A DNA stretch of 64,000 nucleotides from the NCBI RefSeq assembly GCF_028737215.1, contig NZ_JAQZAM010000009.1, forward strand, positions 1 through 64,000, read 5' to 3'. Of this stretch, positions 52,896 to 61,905 are shown one piece after another (the first letter of the stretch is position 1; each line of letters begins with the position of its first letter). The position numbers and the translations under genes are program-made. Source of the DNA: Actinomycetospora chibensis. GTDB lineage: Bacteria > Actinomycetota > Actinomycetes > Mycobacteriales > Pseudonocardiaceae. The notes beneath the pieces were generated by a model that worked only from the letters and a program-made list of their open reading frames with translations, was not told the origin of the DNA and did not search any database.

Positions 52896-54034
52896 TCACC
52901 ACCGAGATCACCCCCGAGCTGGTGCGCGGGGCGCTCGAGCTGGAGCCCACCGCCGACGGCCTGCGCCCGCACCGCCTGCCCGGCCGGGCCCGCGCGCAAG
53001 CAGATGGGCAGCTCCTCATGGCGGAGGCGCAGCCGTCGGGGGTGCGGCTGGTCCTGCGCACGCGGGCGTCGGTCGTCGAGCTGGACACGCTGCGCACCCG
53101 CGTCGGCTACCGGGGCCTGCCGCTGCGCCCCGACGGCGTCTACGACCTGCACGTCGACGGCCGGCTCGTCGCCCGCGCGGGGACCTCGGGCGGGCGGGTC
53201 CTGCGTCTCGACCCGACCACGGGCGCGGCGGAGACCGAGCCCGGGCCGGCGGGCACGGTCCGGTTCGACGGACTGCCCGAGCACGACAAGGAGGTCGTGG
53301 TCTGGCTCCCGCACACCGAGATCACCGACCTCGTCGCCCTGCGCACCGACGCTCCGGTCACGGTGCCGCCCGCGCAGCGCCCGGTCTGGCTGCACCACGG
53401 CAGCTCGATCAGCCACGGCTCGAACGCCGCGAGCCCGTCGACGACCTGGCCCGCCCTCGCGGCCGCGGCGGGCGGCGTCGAGCTCGTCAACCTGGGCTTC
53501 GGCGGGAGCGCGATGATCGACCCGTTCGTCGCCCGGGCGCTGCGCGACACCCCCGCCGACCTCATCAGCATCAAGATCGGCATCAACCTCGTGAACGCGG
53601 ACGTCATGCGCCGGCGCGCCCTCGGCCCCGCGCTGCACGGGTTCCTCGACACGATCCGCGAGGGCCGCCCGACGACGCCGTTGCTCGTCGTGTCCCCGAT
53701 CCTGTGCCCGATCCACGAGGACACCCCCGGCCCGGGCGCCGTCGACCTCGACGAGCACGGGGCCATGTCGTTCCGCGCGACGGGCGACCCCGCCGAGGTC
53801 CCCGCCGGGCGTCTCACGCTGCGGGTGATCCGCGAGGAGATCGAGCGCGTCCTCGCCCAGCGGATCCCCGACGACCCGCTTCTGCACCACCTCGACGGCC
53901 TCGAGCTCTACGGGGAGGCCGACGCCGCCGAGCTGCCGCTGCCCGACCGTCTGCATCCCGACGCGGCCACCCACGTCCGGATCGCCGACCGTTTCGCCGC
54001 CCGCGTCTTCGCGCCCGGCGGGCCGTTCGCCTGA
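52892..54034 (+). CDS. SGNH/GDSL-family hydrolase
   Basis: A 380-residue probable esterase. An N-terminal beta-rich domain (~1-165) comes first. The SGNH core starts with the nucleophile block LHHGSSISHGS (~170), followed by GFGGSAM (block II), KIGINLVN (block III, Asn present) and DRLHPDAATHV (block V Asp and His). No signal peptide is visible. Enzymes of this shape deacetylate sugars or cleave acyl esters. GTG at 52892 lies inside the TIGR03089 stop, giving tight translational coupling; joint function is inferred from this only. Confidence 0.87.
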   Translation: MITTEITPELVRGALELEPTADGLRPHRLPGRARAQADGQLLMAEAQPSGVRLVLRTRASVVELDTLRTRVGYRGLPLRPDGVYDLHVDGRLVARAGTSGGRVLRLDPTTGAAETEPGPAGTVRFDGLPEHDKEVVVWLPHTEITDLVALRTDAPVTVPPAQRPVWLHHGSSISHGSNAASPSTTWPALAAAAGGVELVNLGFGGSAMIDPFVARALRDTPADLISIKIGINLVNADVMRRRALGPALHGFLDTIREGRPTTPLLVVSPILCPIHEDTPGPGAVDLDEHGAMSFRATGDPAEVPAGRLTLRVIREEIERVLAQRIPDDPLLHHLDGLELYGEADAAELPLPDRLHPDAATHVRIADRFAARVFAPGGPFA

Positions 54035-54054
54035 CCCCCATACCCCCGACACGA

Positions 54055-54090
54055 CGACACCGGACCCGGCGGGTGCCGGATCCGGTGTCG
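54055..54090. terminator. Hairpin between SGNH hydrolase and DUF805 genes
   Basis: CGACACCGGACCCGGC (54055-54070) pairs with GCCGGATCCGGTGTCG (54075-54090) with one mismatch and a four-base loop. It stands between convergent genes. Confidence 0.85.
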
Positions 54091-54127
54091 GGTCGTGCTG
54101 CGTCGTGCGGGTGGGGCCGGGATCAGA

Positions 54128-54616
54128 TCAGGGCTGGCCCTGGTATCCCTGCTGCTGCGGGTAGCCACCCTGCTGCGGGTAGCCGGGCGCCTGCTGCGGG
54201 GCGCCGCCCTGCGGGTAGCCGCCGCCCATGGCGTCCTGCTTCGGGTCCATGCCGTACTGGTTGGGGCCGCGGGTGCCCTCGATGCAGTAGAACACCAGGA
54301 GGACGATGCCGCCGACGATCGGGATGAGGCCGATCAGCAGCCACCATCCGGTGCGGTCGGTGTCGTGGAGCCGGCGGACGGCGACCGCGAGAGACGGGAT
54401 CAGCACGCCGAGCGAGTAGAGGCCGCTCAGCAGACCCCCTCCGAACTGGAACCCGGTACCGGTCGAGGCGAAGCTCGCCGTGCCGATCAGCACGTCGATG
54501 AGGGCCAGCACGACGTAGGCGATGGCGTTGAACAGGACGAACATCCAGAATTCGGTGCGACGCGCACGCCCGCTGAAGTCGGCGTACTGCTTGAGCACCT
54601 TCAGGTACCACTGCAT
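54128..54616 (-). CDS. DUF805 family membrane protein
   Basis: The 162-residue protein starts MQWYLKVLKQYADFSGRARRTEFW, the standard DUF805 opening. Three or four membrane helices follow (MFVLFNAIAYVVLALID, LGVLIPSLAVAVRRLHD, WWLLIGLIPIVGGIVLLVF). The last ~35 residues are Gly/Gln/Pro/Tyr-rich (GGYPQGGAPQQAPGYPQQGG). Function is unknown. ATG at 54616 has GAGAGG seven bases upstream. It is alone between convergent SGNH hydrolase and the fadE gene, which ends upstream in the same direction. Confidence 0.9.
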   Translation of the reverse strand: MQWYLKVLKQYADFSGRARRTEFWMFVLFNAIAYVVLALIDVLIGTASFASTGTGFQFGGGLLSGLYSLGVLIPSLAVAVRRLHDTDRTGWWLLIGLIPIVGGIVLLVFYCIEGTRGPNQYGMDPKQDAMGGGYPQGGAPQQAPGYPQQGGYPQQQGYQGQP

Positions 54617-54722
54617 GGGGAGACCTCTCACGGAGCGTGGGCGGGGCCGCTCCGTTCTGGCGGTCCCTTTCGCCCGGCTAGACTAGCTACTCTCACGCTC
54701 CGTGAGGAGTACCCCGAACGGG

Positions 54723-55880
54723 TTACTTCTTGAGGAGGCTCCTGGCCATGACCATGCGCTGGATCTGGTTGGTGCCCTCGTAGATCTGCGTGATCTTGGC
54801 GTCGCGCATCATCCGCTCGACCGGGAAATCGACCGTGTAGCCGGCGCCACCGAAGAGCTGCACCGCGTCGGTGGTCACCGACATCGCGGTGTCCGAGGCG
54901 AAGCATTTCGAGGCCGACGCGATGAGGCCCATGTTCTTCACGCCGCGCTCGGCCCGGGCGGCGGCGGCGTAGACGAGGTGCCGCGCGGCCTCGGTGTTCA
55001 TCGCCATGTCGGCGAGCATGAACTGGACGCCCTGGAACTCGGCGACGGCCTTGCCGAACTGCCGGCGCTCGCGCACGTAGTCGACCGACGCGTCGAGCGC
55101 GCCCTGCGCGATGCCGACCGCCTGCGCGCCGATGGTGGGCCGGGTGTGGTCGAGCGTGGCGAACGCCGTCTTCAGCCCCGTGCCGGGCTCGCCGATGATG
55201 CGGTCGCCCGGGATGCGGCAGTTCTCGAAGTAGATCTCGGTGGTGGGCGAGCCCTTGATGCCGAGCTTGTGCTCCTTCGGACCCACGGAGAAGCCGGGGT
55301 CGTCCTTGTGCACCACGAACGCGGAGATGCCGTTGGCGCCCTTGTCGGGGTCGGTCTTGGCCATGACCGTGTACCAGTCGGAGATGCCGCCGTTGGTGAT
55401 CCAGCATTTGGTGCCGTTGAGCACCCAGTCGTCCCCGTCCTGCTGGGCGCGGGTGCGCATCGAGACCGTGTCCGAGCCGGCCTCGCGCTCGGAGAGGGCG
55501 TAGCTGATCATCGACTCGCCCGAGGCGATGGTCGGGAGGACCTGCTGCTTGAGCTCCTCGGAGCCGCTCAGGATGATCGGCATCGAGCCCAGCTTGTTCA
55601 CCGCGGGGATCAGCGACGCCGACGCGTCGACGCGCGCGATCTCCTCGATGACCATGCAGGCCACGATCGAGTCGCCGCCCTCGCCCCCATAGGCCTCCGG
55701 GATGTGGATCGCGTGGAACCCCGCCTGCACGAGGGCCGTGCGGGCCTCCTCCGGGAACCGGGGCGTCTGGTCCACCTCGAACGCGTGGGGCGCGATCTCC
55801 TTCTCGGCGAGCGCCCGGACCGACTCACGCAGCGCGTCGCGCTCCTCGCCGAGGCTGTACAGGTCGAAATCCGGGTCCAC
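54723..55880 (-). CDS. fadE25: Acyl-CoA dehydrogenase (FadE25-like)
   Basis: This FAD enzyme makes the first double bond in acyl-CoA beta-oxidation. In 385 residues: N-terminal helices (ESVRALAEKEIAPHAFEVDQ, ~20-38), the central beta domain with YALSEREAGSDTVSM (~125) and CWITNGG, and the C-terminal helical domain with RRQFGKAVAEFQGVQFMLAD and QLFGGAGYTVDFPVERMMRD; the Glu in IYEGTNQIQRMVMAR is the catalytic base. GTG at 55880 is fixed by TGGAGG six bases upstream. In M. tuberculosis Rv3274c is adjacent to purE; here a three-gene cassette separates them. Confidence 0.95.
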   Translation of the reverse strand: MDPDFDLYSLGEERDALRESVRALAEKEIAPHAFEVDQTPRFPEEARTALVQAGFHAIHIPEAYGGEGGDSIVACMVIEEIARVDASASLIPAVNKLGSMPIILSGSEELKQQVLPTIASGESMISYALSEREAGSDTVSMRTRAQQDGDDWVLNGTKCWITNGGISDWYTVMAKTDPDKGANGISAFVVHKDDPGFSVGPKEHKLGIKGSPTTEIYFENCRIPGDRIIGEPGTGLKTAFATLDHTRPTIGAQAVGIAQGALDASVDYVRERRQFGKAVAEFQGVQFMLADMAMNTEAARHLVYAAAARAERGVKNMGLIASASKCFASDTAMSVTTDAVQLFGGAGYTVDFPVERMMRDAKITQIYEGTNQIQRMVMARSLLKK

Positions 55881-56042
55881 AGCGATCCTCCATAGGACGT
55901 GCCCTTGCTCTGACTGCAGCGCGACCTCACGATACTCGGACGTCCGACCATCGTGGCCCTCGAACGACCCCGGAGGACTGTGGCCCCGGCTACGCTCCGC
56001 CCGCACCGTCACCTCCACAACCCCGAGGTGCGAGGAGGCCGG

Positions 56043-57257
56043 ATGAGGGCGCTGCTGGTCACGGCGGGCTCGCGGGGAGACGTGGCACCGTTCCTCGCGC
56101 TGGCGCGCCACGGGGTCGCCCGGGGCGACGAGGTGCACCTCGCGGTCACGCGCGAGGCCCGCGACGACGCCGCCCGCACGGGCGCCGTCGTGCACGGTCT
56201 CGACGGCGACTTCGCCGCGCTCATCGCGACTCAGGGCACCTCGCCGTGGACGGCGCTGCGGACGTACCGGACGACGATGGCGCCGATGCTCGCGGCCATC
56301 GAGCGCTCCGCGGTCGCCGCGGCGCTCGCCGCGGCGCCGGACGTGCTGCTCACCCACCCGAAGATCCTCACGGCCGGCGCGATCGCGGCCCGCCGGGGAC
56401 GGCCGTGGGTGCGCGCGGAGATCGTGCCGACGCTGACGCCCACCCGCGACTTCCCCGCCGCAGGCCTCCCGGTCCCCGACGTCCCGGCCCTGAACCCCCT
56501 GACCTTCCGCGCGCTCGCCGCCGGCGCCCGGCTCGGCGAGCGCGCGGCCCGGCGGCGCGTCGAGCGCGACATCGGACCGTTGCCGCCCGGCGCCGCCCCG
56601 ACCCGCACCGTCGTACCGGTCAGCCCCGTCCTGCTGCCCCGGCCGGACGACTGGCCCGCCACGACCGTCGTCACCGGGCGCTGGGTGGACCCGCCGGACG
56701 GGACCGCCGGCCCGCCCGACCCCGAGCTCGACGACTTCCTCGCCGCCGGCGACGTGCACTACGCGGGCTTCGGCTCGATGGCGCGCGGCGACCCGCGCGC
56801 CCGGGCCCGCACGATCGTCGGCGTCCTGCGCGCCCGCGGTGCACGGGTCCTGCTGGTCACGGGGTGGGGCGGGCTCGAGGTGCCCGACGACCTCGCCGGT
56901 CCGGACGTGCTCGTCCGCCGGTCCGTCGACCACGCGTCGGTGCTGCCGCGCTGCGCCGCCGCGCTCCACCACGCCGGCGCGGGGACCGCCCACGCCGTGG
57001 TGGCCGCGGGCGTGCCGTCGGTGCCCGTGCCGATGTTCGCGGACCAGCCCTTCTGGGCGCGGCGGCTGCACACGGCCGGGCTGGCGGCGCCGCCCGTGCC
57101 GGCCGGGCGTCTCACCGGCGCGCGGCTGGACCGTGCCCTCGACGCCCTTCCGCCCCGCACAGACCTGGCCGGTCCCGCCGCTCGGATGGCGGCCGAGGAC
57201 GGGGTCGGCGCGGCGTGGGCGGTGCTCGAGGAGACGGCGGGCCTCAGGCGGCCGTGA
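56043..57257 (+). CDS. GT1 (MGT-type) glycosyltransferase
   Basis: A 404-residue GT-B enzyme of the UDP-glycosyltransferase/vancomycin group, which decorates small hydrophobic acceptors such as polyketides or glycolipids. The N-terminal acceptor domain starts MRALLVTAGSRGDVAPFLALA. The C-terminal donor domain has YAGFGSMARGD (~242), VRRSVDHASVLPRCAAALHHAGAGTAHAV (in pieces, ~300-325; His-Gly-Gly-like region) and PVPMFADQPFWARRL. A TACGCT hexamer ~50 bp upstream may be its -10. It converges with and overlaps the FAD monooxygenase by 14 bases. Confidence 0.9.
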   Translation: MRALLVTAGSRGDVAPFLALARHGVARGDEVHLAVTREARDDAARTGAVVHGLDGDFAALIATQGTSPWTALRTYRTTMAPMLAAIERSAVAAALAAAPDVLLTHPKILTAGAIAARRGRPWVRAEIVPTLTPTRDFPAAGLPVPDVPALNPLTFRALAAGARLGERAARRRVERDIGPLPPGAAPTRTVVPVSPVLLPRPDDWPATTVVTGRWVDPPDGTAGPPDPELDDFLAAGDVHYAGFGSMARGDPRARARTIVGVLRARGARVLLVTGWGGLEVPDDLAGPDVLVRRSVDHASVLPRCAAALHHAGAGTAHAVVAAGVPSVPVPMFADQPFWARRLHTAGLAAPPVPAGRLTGARLDRALDALPPRTDLAGPAARMAAEDGVGAAWAVLEETAGLRRP

Positions 57258-58512
57258 CCGGGGCCCGGCGGGCGAAGTCGGGGGCACGCTCGGGGCGCAG
57301 GCCGACCCCGATGAGGTAGGCCGGAACAGCCGTCGCGGACGGGAACGCCGCGGCGATGCGGCGCACGATCCGCGGCGGGCCCGCCATCCGCCCCTCGAGG
57401 GCCGGCGTCACGATCGCCCGGTGCAGGAGGCGCTGGAGCGTCTGCACGGCGATCGTCGGCAGCAGGCGGCGACGGCGCACGCGGTCGAGGTCGGTACCGG
57501 TGACCCGTCGCCCGAGCAGCGGCTCCGCCAGCAGGGTCGCGGTGGCGACGGCGTCCTGCACCGCGAGGTTGATCCCCACCCCGCCGATCGGCGACATCGC
57601 GTGCGCGGCGTCGCCGATGCACAGGAGCCCGTCGACGTGCCAGCGACGCAGCCGGTCGAGGCGCACGTCGAGGAACCTGACATCGTCCATGCTCTCGAGG
57701 GCCTCGAGGCGGTCGGCGAGGTCGGGTGCGAGGTCCGCGACGTCGGCGCGGAAGGCCTCGATCCCCGCGGCACGGACCTCCGCGTCACGACCCTTGACCG
57801 TGAGGTAGCCGACCTGGAGGTAGCCCTCCCGCGGGATCACCACGGCCATACGCCCCGGCCCGATACGCGGGATGAGCGCGGGGCGGTCCTCGACGTCGTG
57901 CCGGGGCAACCGGAACCACCAGGCGTCCATGGGGCACGGGTACTCGACCACCTCGAGGCCCGCCCGGGCGCGCGCCGTCGAGCCGCGTCCGTCGCAGGCC
58001 ACCGTGAGGTCCGCGGCGAGCTCTCCGGTCGTGCCGTCCGCGGTCCGGTACGCCACCCCGGTGACGCGTCCCGTGGCGTCGCGACGCAGGTCGGTGACCT
58101 CGGTGCTGCGGCGCAGCGTGAACGTCGGCTCGGCCTCGGCCGCGTCGGCGAGCAGGTCGAGGAGGTCCCACTGCGGGACCATCGCGACGTAGGGGTGGGT
58201 GACGCGGCCCGCGAGCCGGCGGAAGTCGCCGACCACCAGGCTCTCCCCGTCCCCGTCCCCGTCCCCGACCGGGAACGCGACCTCCTCCATCCGGCTCTGC
58301 GGCAGGGCGTCGAAGCGCTCCCCCAGGCCGAGCTCGTCGAGCAGGTCGAGCGTCGTCGGGTGGACGGTGTCGCCGCGGAAGTCCCGCAGGAAGTCCGCGT
58401 GCTTCTCGAGCACGGTGACCTCGACCCCGCCCCTGGCCAGCAGCAGCCCGAGCACCATCCCCGCCGGGCCGCCCCCGACCACGCAGCACGTCGTGCGCTC
58501 CACGGTCCCCAC
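57244..58512 (-). CDS. FAD-dependent monooxygenase (PHBH/RebC-like)
   Basis: A 422-residue single-component flavoprotein hydroxylase. The Rossmann motif CCVVGGGPAGMVLGLLLARGG is at ~8 (given in one pattern), the DG motif TVACDGRGSTARARAG at ~155, and the second FAD motif LLCIGDAAHAMSPIGGVGINLAVQDA near ~285-310. The enzyme uses NAD(P)H and oxygen to hydroxylate an aromatic or polyketide substrate. GTG at 58512 is set by AGGAG five bases upstream. It is divergent from tetR with a palindromic operator candidate between; xenobiotic detoxification is the simplest guess. Confidence 0.9.
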   Translation of the reverse strand: MGTVERTTCCVVGGGPAGMVLGLLLARGGVEVTVLEKHADFLRDFRGDTVHPTTLDLLDELGLGERFDALPQSRMEEVAFPVGDGDGDGESLVVGDFRRLAGRVTHPYVAMVPQWDLLDLLADAAEAEPTFTLRRSTEVTDLRRDATGRVTGVAYRTADGTTGELAADLTVACDGRGSTARARAGLEVVEYPCPMDAWWFRLPRHDVEDRPALIPRIGPGRMAVVIPREGYLQVGYLTVKGRDAEVRAAGIEAFRADVADLAPDLADRLEALESMDDVRFLDVRLDRLRRWHVDGLLCIGDAAHAMSPIGGVGINLAVQDAVATATLLAEPLLGRRVTGTDLDRVRRRRLLPTIAVQTLQRLLHRAIVTPALEGRMAGPPRIVRRIAAAFPSATAVPAYLIGVGLRPERAPDFARRAPVTAA

Positions 58513-58526
58513 CCCATCTCCTGATC

Positions 58527-58540
58527 TCAACGTCTGTTGA
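58527..58540. promoter_or_regulatory. Candidate TetR operator
   Basis: TCAACGTCTGTTGA is a perfect 5-4-5 inverted repeat between the divergent monooxygenase and tetR genes. Another TCAAC half site lies at 58571-58575, about where the tetR -35 should be. A site of this kind typically lets one TetR dimer repress both directions. Confidence 0.5.
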
Positions 58541-58592
58541 ATCCGAGTGTGCGCGCGTCCGCGCACGAAATCAACGGGTGTGGAAAAACGGG

Positions 58593-58598
58593 TAGGGT
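58593..58598 (+). promoter_or_regulatory. Putative leaderless -10 of tetR
   Basis: TAGGGT is followed by seven bases and the GTG at 58606, so the mRNA probably starts at the start codon. No ribosome site is present. Confidence 0.5.
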
Positions 58599-58605
58599 CG
58601 GGCAC

Positions 58606-59217
58606 GTGACCGACACGAGGGGGTCCGCCCGGCGGGGGCGACGCCCCGGCGACTCCGGCACCCGGGAGGCGATCCTCGACGCGGCGCGCGGCCGGTTCAG
58701 CTCGGAGGGGTTCCGCTCGGCCACGGTGCGGGCCATCGCCGGCGACGCGGGCGTCGACCCTTCGCTGGTCATGCACTTCTTCGGCACCAAGCAGGCGCTG
58801 TTCGTGGCCGCCATGGAGTTCCCGATCAACCCGGCGGACGTCGTGCCCCACATCGTCGGGCCCGGGATCGACGGGCTGGGCGAGCGGCTGGTCCGGTTCC
58901 TGCTCGGGCTGGTCGACGAGCTCGGCGAGGCCAATCCGATGCTCGGGCTCGTGCGCTCGGCCGTCGGTCACCCCGATGCGGCCAGGATGATGCGGGAGTT
59001 CCTCGGCGAGGCGATCCTCGACCGCGTGGCGGCCGCCATCGAGGCCGACCGACCGCGCCTGCGCGCCGACCTCTGCGCCTCGCAGATCGTCGGGATCCTG
59101 ATGGCCCGCCAGATCCTCGCGCTGCCCGAGCTCGCCGCCGCCGACCGCGAGACCCTCGTCGGGGTGTACGGCCGGACGATCCAGCGCTACCTCACGGAGC
59201 CGCTGGACCCTCGCTGA
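58606..59217 (+). CDS. TetR-family transcriptional regulator
   Basis: The 203-residue repressor has its helix-turn-helix at ~20-65: GTREAILDAARGRFSSEGF, SATVRAIAGDAGVDPSLVMHFF in pieces, with the family's FFGTKQALF turn. The C-terminal ligand domain (~75-203) is of the TetR_C type found in many actinobacterial efflux or catabolic repressors. GTG at 58606 fits leaderless transcription. It is divergent from the FAD monooxygenase, its likely target. Confidence 0.92.
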   Translation: MTDTRGSARRGRRPGDSGTREAILDAARGRFSSEGFRSATVRAIAGDAGVDPSLVMHFFGTKQALFVAAMEFPINPADVVPHIVGPGIDGLGERLVRFLLGLVDELGEANPMLGLVRSAVGHPDAARMMREFLGEAILDRVAAAIEADRPRLRADLCASQIVGILMARQILALPELAAADRETLVGVYGRTIQRYLTEPLDPR

Positions 59218-59235
59218 TGCTCACCCCGGGGCCCA

Positions 59236-59754
59236 TCACCCCTGGGCCTCACCGCGGGCGCGGGCCGCGAGCGCGGCGTCCTTGGTGGCGACGGTCTCGG
59301 CGAGCCCGGCCTGGAAGCGCTCCATCGCCCGGGCGAGCTCCGGGTCCGACGCGCCGAGGATGCGCACCGCGAGCAGCCCCGCGTTGCGCGCCCCGCCGAT
59401 GGACACCGTCGCGACGGGCACGCCGGCGGGCATCTGCACGATCGAGAGCAGCGAGTCCATGCCGTCGAGGTGCGCGAGCGGCACCGGCACGCCGATCACC
59501 GGCAGCACGGTGGCCGAGGCGACCATGCCGGGCAGGTGCGCCGCCCCGCCCGCGCCCGCGATGACCACCCGCACGCCGCGGCCCGCGGCGGCGCCGGCCC
59601 AGTCGAGCATCGTGCGCGGGGTGCGGTGCGCCGAGAGCACCCGCGCCTCCCAGCCCACGCCGAACTCGTCGAGCGCGGTCGCGGCGGCGCTCATCGTCGG
59701 CCAGTCGGAATCGCTGCCCATGACGACGGCGACGGGCGGGATCGTCTCACTCAT
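59236..59754 (-). CDS. purE: N5-carboxyaminoimidazole ribonucleotide mutase
   Basis: PurE rearranges N5-CAIR to CAIR in purine synthesis. The 172-residue protein has [20 protein letters not shown] (~10-29), [13 protein letters not shown] (~42) and [16 protein letters not shown] (~65-80), all diagnostic. Its ATG at 59754 overlaps the end of purK by eight bases; the two act in sequence. Confidence 0.97.
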   Translation of the reverse strand: MSETIPPVAVVMGSDSDWPTMSAAATALDEFGVGWEARVLSAHRTPRTMLDWAGAAAGRGVRVVIAGAGGAAHLPGMVASATVLPVIGVPVPLAHLDGMDSLLSIVQMPAGVPVATVSIGGARNAGLLAVRILGASDPELARAMERFQAGLAETVATKDAALAARARGEAQG

Positions 59755-60934
59755 GCGCTGTCCATCCGTCGCTCCACACGCCGGTGGAGAGGTGGTCGGC
59801 GGCGAGGCGGGCGCGGGTGCGCACCTCGTCGAGGTCGTCCCCGCGCACGGTCACGTGGCCGATCTTGCGGCCGGGACGCTCGGCCTTCCCGTAGAGGTGC
59901 ACGCGCGCGTCGGGGAACCGCGCGTAGGTGTGGTGCAGACGCTCGTCGGTGCGCATCGCGGGCGTCGGGTCGCCGCCGAGGACGTTGGCCATCACGGTGA
60001 CCGGCGCGGTGGTCGACGTCGCGCCGAGCGGGTAGTCGAGCACCGCGCGCAGGTGCTGCTCGAACTGCGAGGTCACCGAGCCCTCGATCGTCCAGTGGCC
60101 CGAGTTGTGGGGGCGCATGGCGAGCTCGTTGACGAGCAGCCCCTCCTCGGTCTCGAAGAGCTCCACCGCGAGCAGCCCGACGACGCCGAGCGCCGCGGCG
60201 ACGCGCAGGGCGAGCTCGCCGGCCTCCTCGGCGCGCTCCGGGTCGAGCCCCGGTGCGGGGGCGAGCACCTCGGTGCAGATGCCCTGCTCCTGGACGGTCT
60301 CGACGATCGGCCACACGGCCGCCTGTCCGAACGGCGAGCGCGCCAGCAGGGCCGCGAGCTCGCGGCGCAGGGCCACCCGCTGCTCGACCATGAGCGGGGT
60401 GCCGGCGGCCAGCAGCTCGTCGACGGTGCTCCGCGCCTGCTCGGCGTCGTCGAGGACCCACACGCCGCGCCCGTCGTAGCCGCCCCGCACCGCCTTGAGC
60501 ACCACCGGCCAGCCGTGGTCGGCGGCGAAGGTCAGGACGTCCTCGGGGCCCGACACCGCGGCGAACGGGGGCACCGGCTCCCCGAGCTCGGCGAGCCGGG
60601 TGCGCATGACGAGCTTGTCCTGGGCGTGCAGCAGCGCGTCGGGGCCGGGGTGGACGGTGTGACCCTCCTCGACCAGGGCGCGGAGGTGCTCGCCGGGCAC
60701 GTGCTCGTGGTCGAAGGTGATCGCCTCGGCGCCGGCGCCGGCCTTGCGGAGGGCGTCGAGGTCGCGGTGGTCGCCCAGCAGGACGTCCGGCGCCACCAGC
60801 GCCGCGGGCTCGTCGGGGCCCGCCGCCAGCACCCGAAGCGACTGCCCGAGGGCCACCGCCGCCTGGTGCGTCATCCGCGCCAGCTGACCGGCGCCGATCA
60901 TGGTCACCACGGGCAGGCCGGTGCGCTCGTCCAC
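59747..60934 (-). CDS. purK: 5-(carboxyamino)imidazole ribonucleotide synthase
   Basis: PurK makes N5-CAIR from AIR, bicarbonate and ATP. The 395-residue ATP-grasp enzyme starts with the PurK N-terminal domain [20 protein letters not shown]. The ATP-binding core contains DGRGVWVL (~153), [11 protein letters not shown], the substrate loop and [18 protein letters not shown] (~270-290). GTG at 60934. Coupled to purE (overlap of eight bases). Confidence 0.97.
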   Translation of the reverse strand: MDERTGLPVVTMIGAGQLARMTHQAAVALGQSLRVLAAGPDEPAALVAPDVLLGDHRDLDALRKAGAGAEAITFDHEHVPGEHLRALVEEGHTVHPGPDALLHAQDKLVMRTRLAELGEPVPPFAAVSGPEDVLTFAADHGWPVVLKAVRGGYDGRGVWVLDDAEQARSTVDELLAAGTPLMVEQRVALRRELAALLARSPFGQAAVWPIVETVQEQGICTEVLAPAPGLDPERAEEAGELALRVAAALGVVGLLAVELFETEEGLLVNELAMRPHNSGHWTIEGSVTSQFEQHLRAVLDYPLGATSTTAPVTVMANVLGGDPTPAMRTDERLHHTYARFPDARVHLYGKAERPGRKIGHVTVRGDDLDEVRTRARLAADHLSTGVWSDGWTAHE

Positions 60935-60957
60935 GGTCGGGAGACAGTACGCGCTGC

Positions 60958-61905
60958 TCAGACCTCTGCTGGGCCCGGCTCGTCAGGGCCCGGCTCGTCG
61001 GGGCCTTCGTCACGCAGCCGCTCGAGCAGCGCGCAGGCACCGTCGTGGGTGGCGGGCAGGCGCGCGATCCGCACCGAGGGCGTCCCGACCATGCCCTCGG
61101 CGGCGGCGAGCCTGCGCCCCAGCAGGCGGCGCAGCACCGCCGCACGCTCGGCGAGGCCGCCGCGCGGGGCGAGGACGACCACCGTGCCGCGCCCCACGAC
61201 CGCGATCGACTCGCCGGCGTCGAACACGACCCCGGCCGCCTCCCCGGCGATCGTGAGCGGCGCGACGCGCCGCCAGTCGCGGACGTCGAGCGCGAGGACC
61301 ACCAGCGCGTGCTCCTCGCCCGCGGCGTGGCCGTGGGCGCGGGCGGCGCGGTAGATCTCGGCCAGCCGGGTCCGCAGGTAGCGGACGCTCGCGAGCCCCG
61401 AGAGAGGGTCGACGGCGGCGGTCTCGGCGAGGTCGCCGCAGGCCACGTCGGTCCAGGCCACCGAGACCGCGCGCAGCAGCCGCACGCCGTCGGGCCCGCG
61501 ACCGGGCGGGGCCACGTCGAGCGCCGACGCCGTCGGATCGTCCCGTCCCGGCGTGTCGGAGCCGCCCCCGGAGACCGCGGTGTTGAGGGCGGCGAGGTCG
61601 GTGAGGGTCTCGGCCAGCCCGACGCCCGCGCCGGCCCGGGCACCCGCCCACCGGGCGAGGGCCCGCTCCACCGCGCGGTCGCGGGCGGCCGTGCCGCCGG
61701 GATGGCGGGCGGTGACCACGGCGCACACCGCGTCCACCGCCGGGTCGGGCCACTCGGCGGCTGCGCCCCAGCCCAGCGCGCAGCTGCACGCGAACCACCG
61801 CTCGCGCAGCGCGGCCGCACGCCCGGGTCGCGGGGCCGCCCCGTCCACCGCGCCGCGACCGGGCCCGCTGCCCGCCGGGCCACCCGTGTTCGTCCTGGCG
61901 TCCAT
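60958..61905 (-). CDS. Degenerate GGDEF-domain protein
   Basis: The 315-residue protein has a first half of unknown helices (RERWFACSCALGWGAAAEW, ~35-55). Then comes a GGDEF-like domain, beginning with the tell-tale DPLSGLASVRYLRTRLAEIY (~170). Where GG(D/E)EF is expected the sequence reads VVGRGTVVVLAP, so the nucleotide- and metal-binding residues are lost and diguanylate cyclase activity is very unlikely. It may sense a nucleotide or act structurally. ATG at 61905 is preferred; GTG at 62016 would add 37 Arg-rich residues. It ends 23 bp before purK and is divergent from the sigma factor gene. Confidence 0.65.
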   Translation of the reverse strand: MDARTNTGGPAGSGPGRGAVDGAAPRPGRAAALRERWFACSCALGWGAAAEWPDPAVDAVCAVVTARHPGGTAARDRAVERALARWAGARAGAGVGLAETLTDLAALNTAVSGGGSDTPGRDDPTASALDVAPPGRGPDGVRLLRAVSVAWTDVACGDLAETAAVDPLSGLASVRYLRTRLAEIYRAARAHGHAAGEEHALVVLALDVRDWRRVAPLTIAGEAAGVVFDAGESIAVVGRGTVVVLAPRGGLAERAAVLRRLLGRRLAAAEGMVGTPSVRIARLPATHDGACALLERLRDEGPDEPGPDEPGPAEV

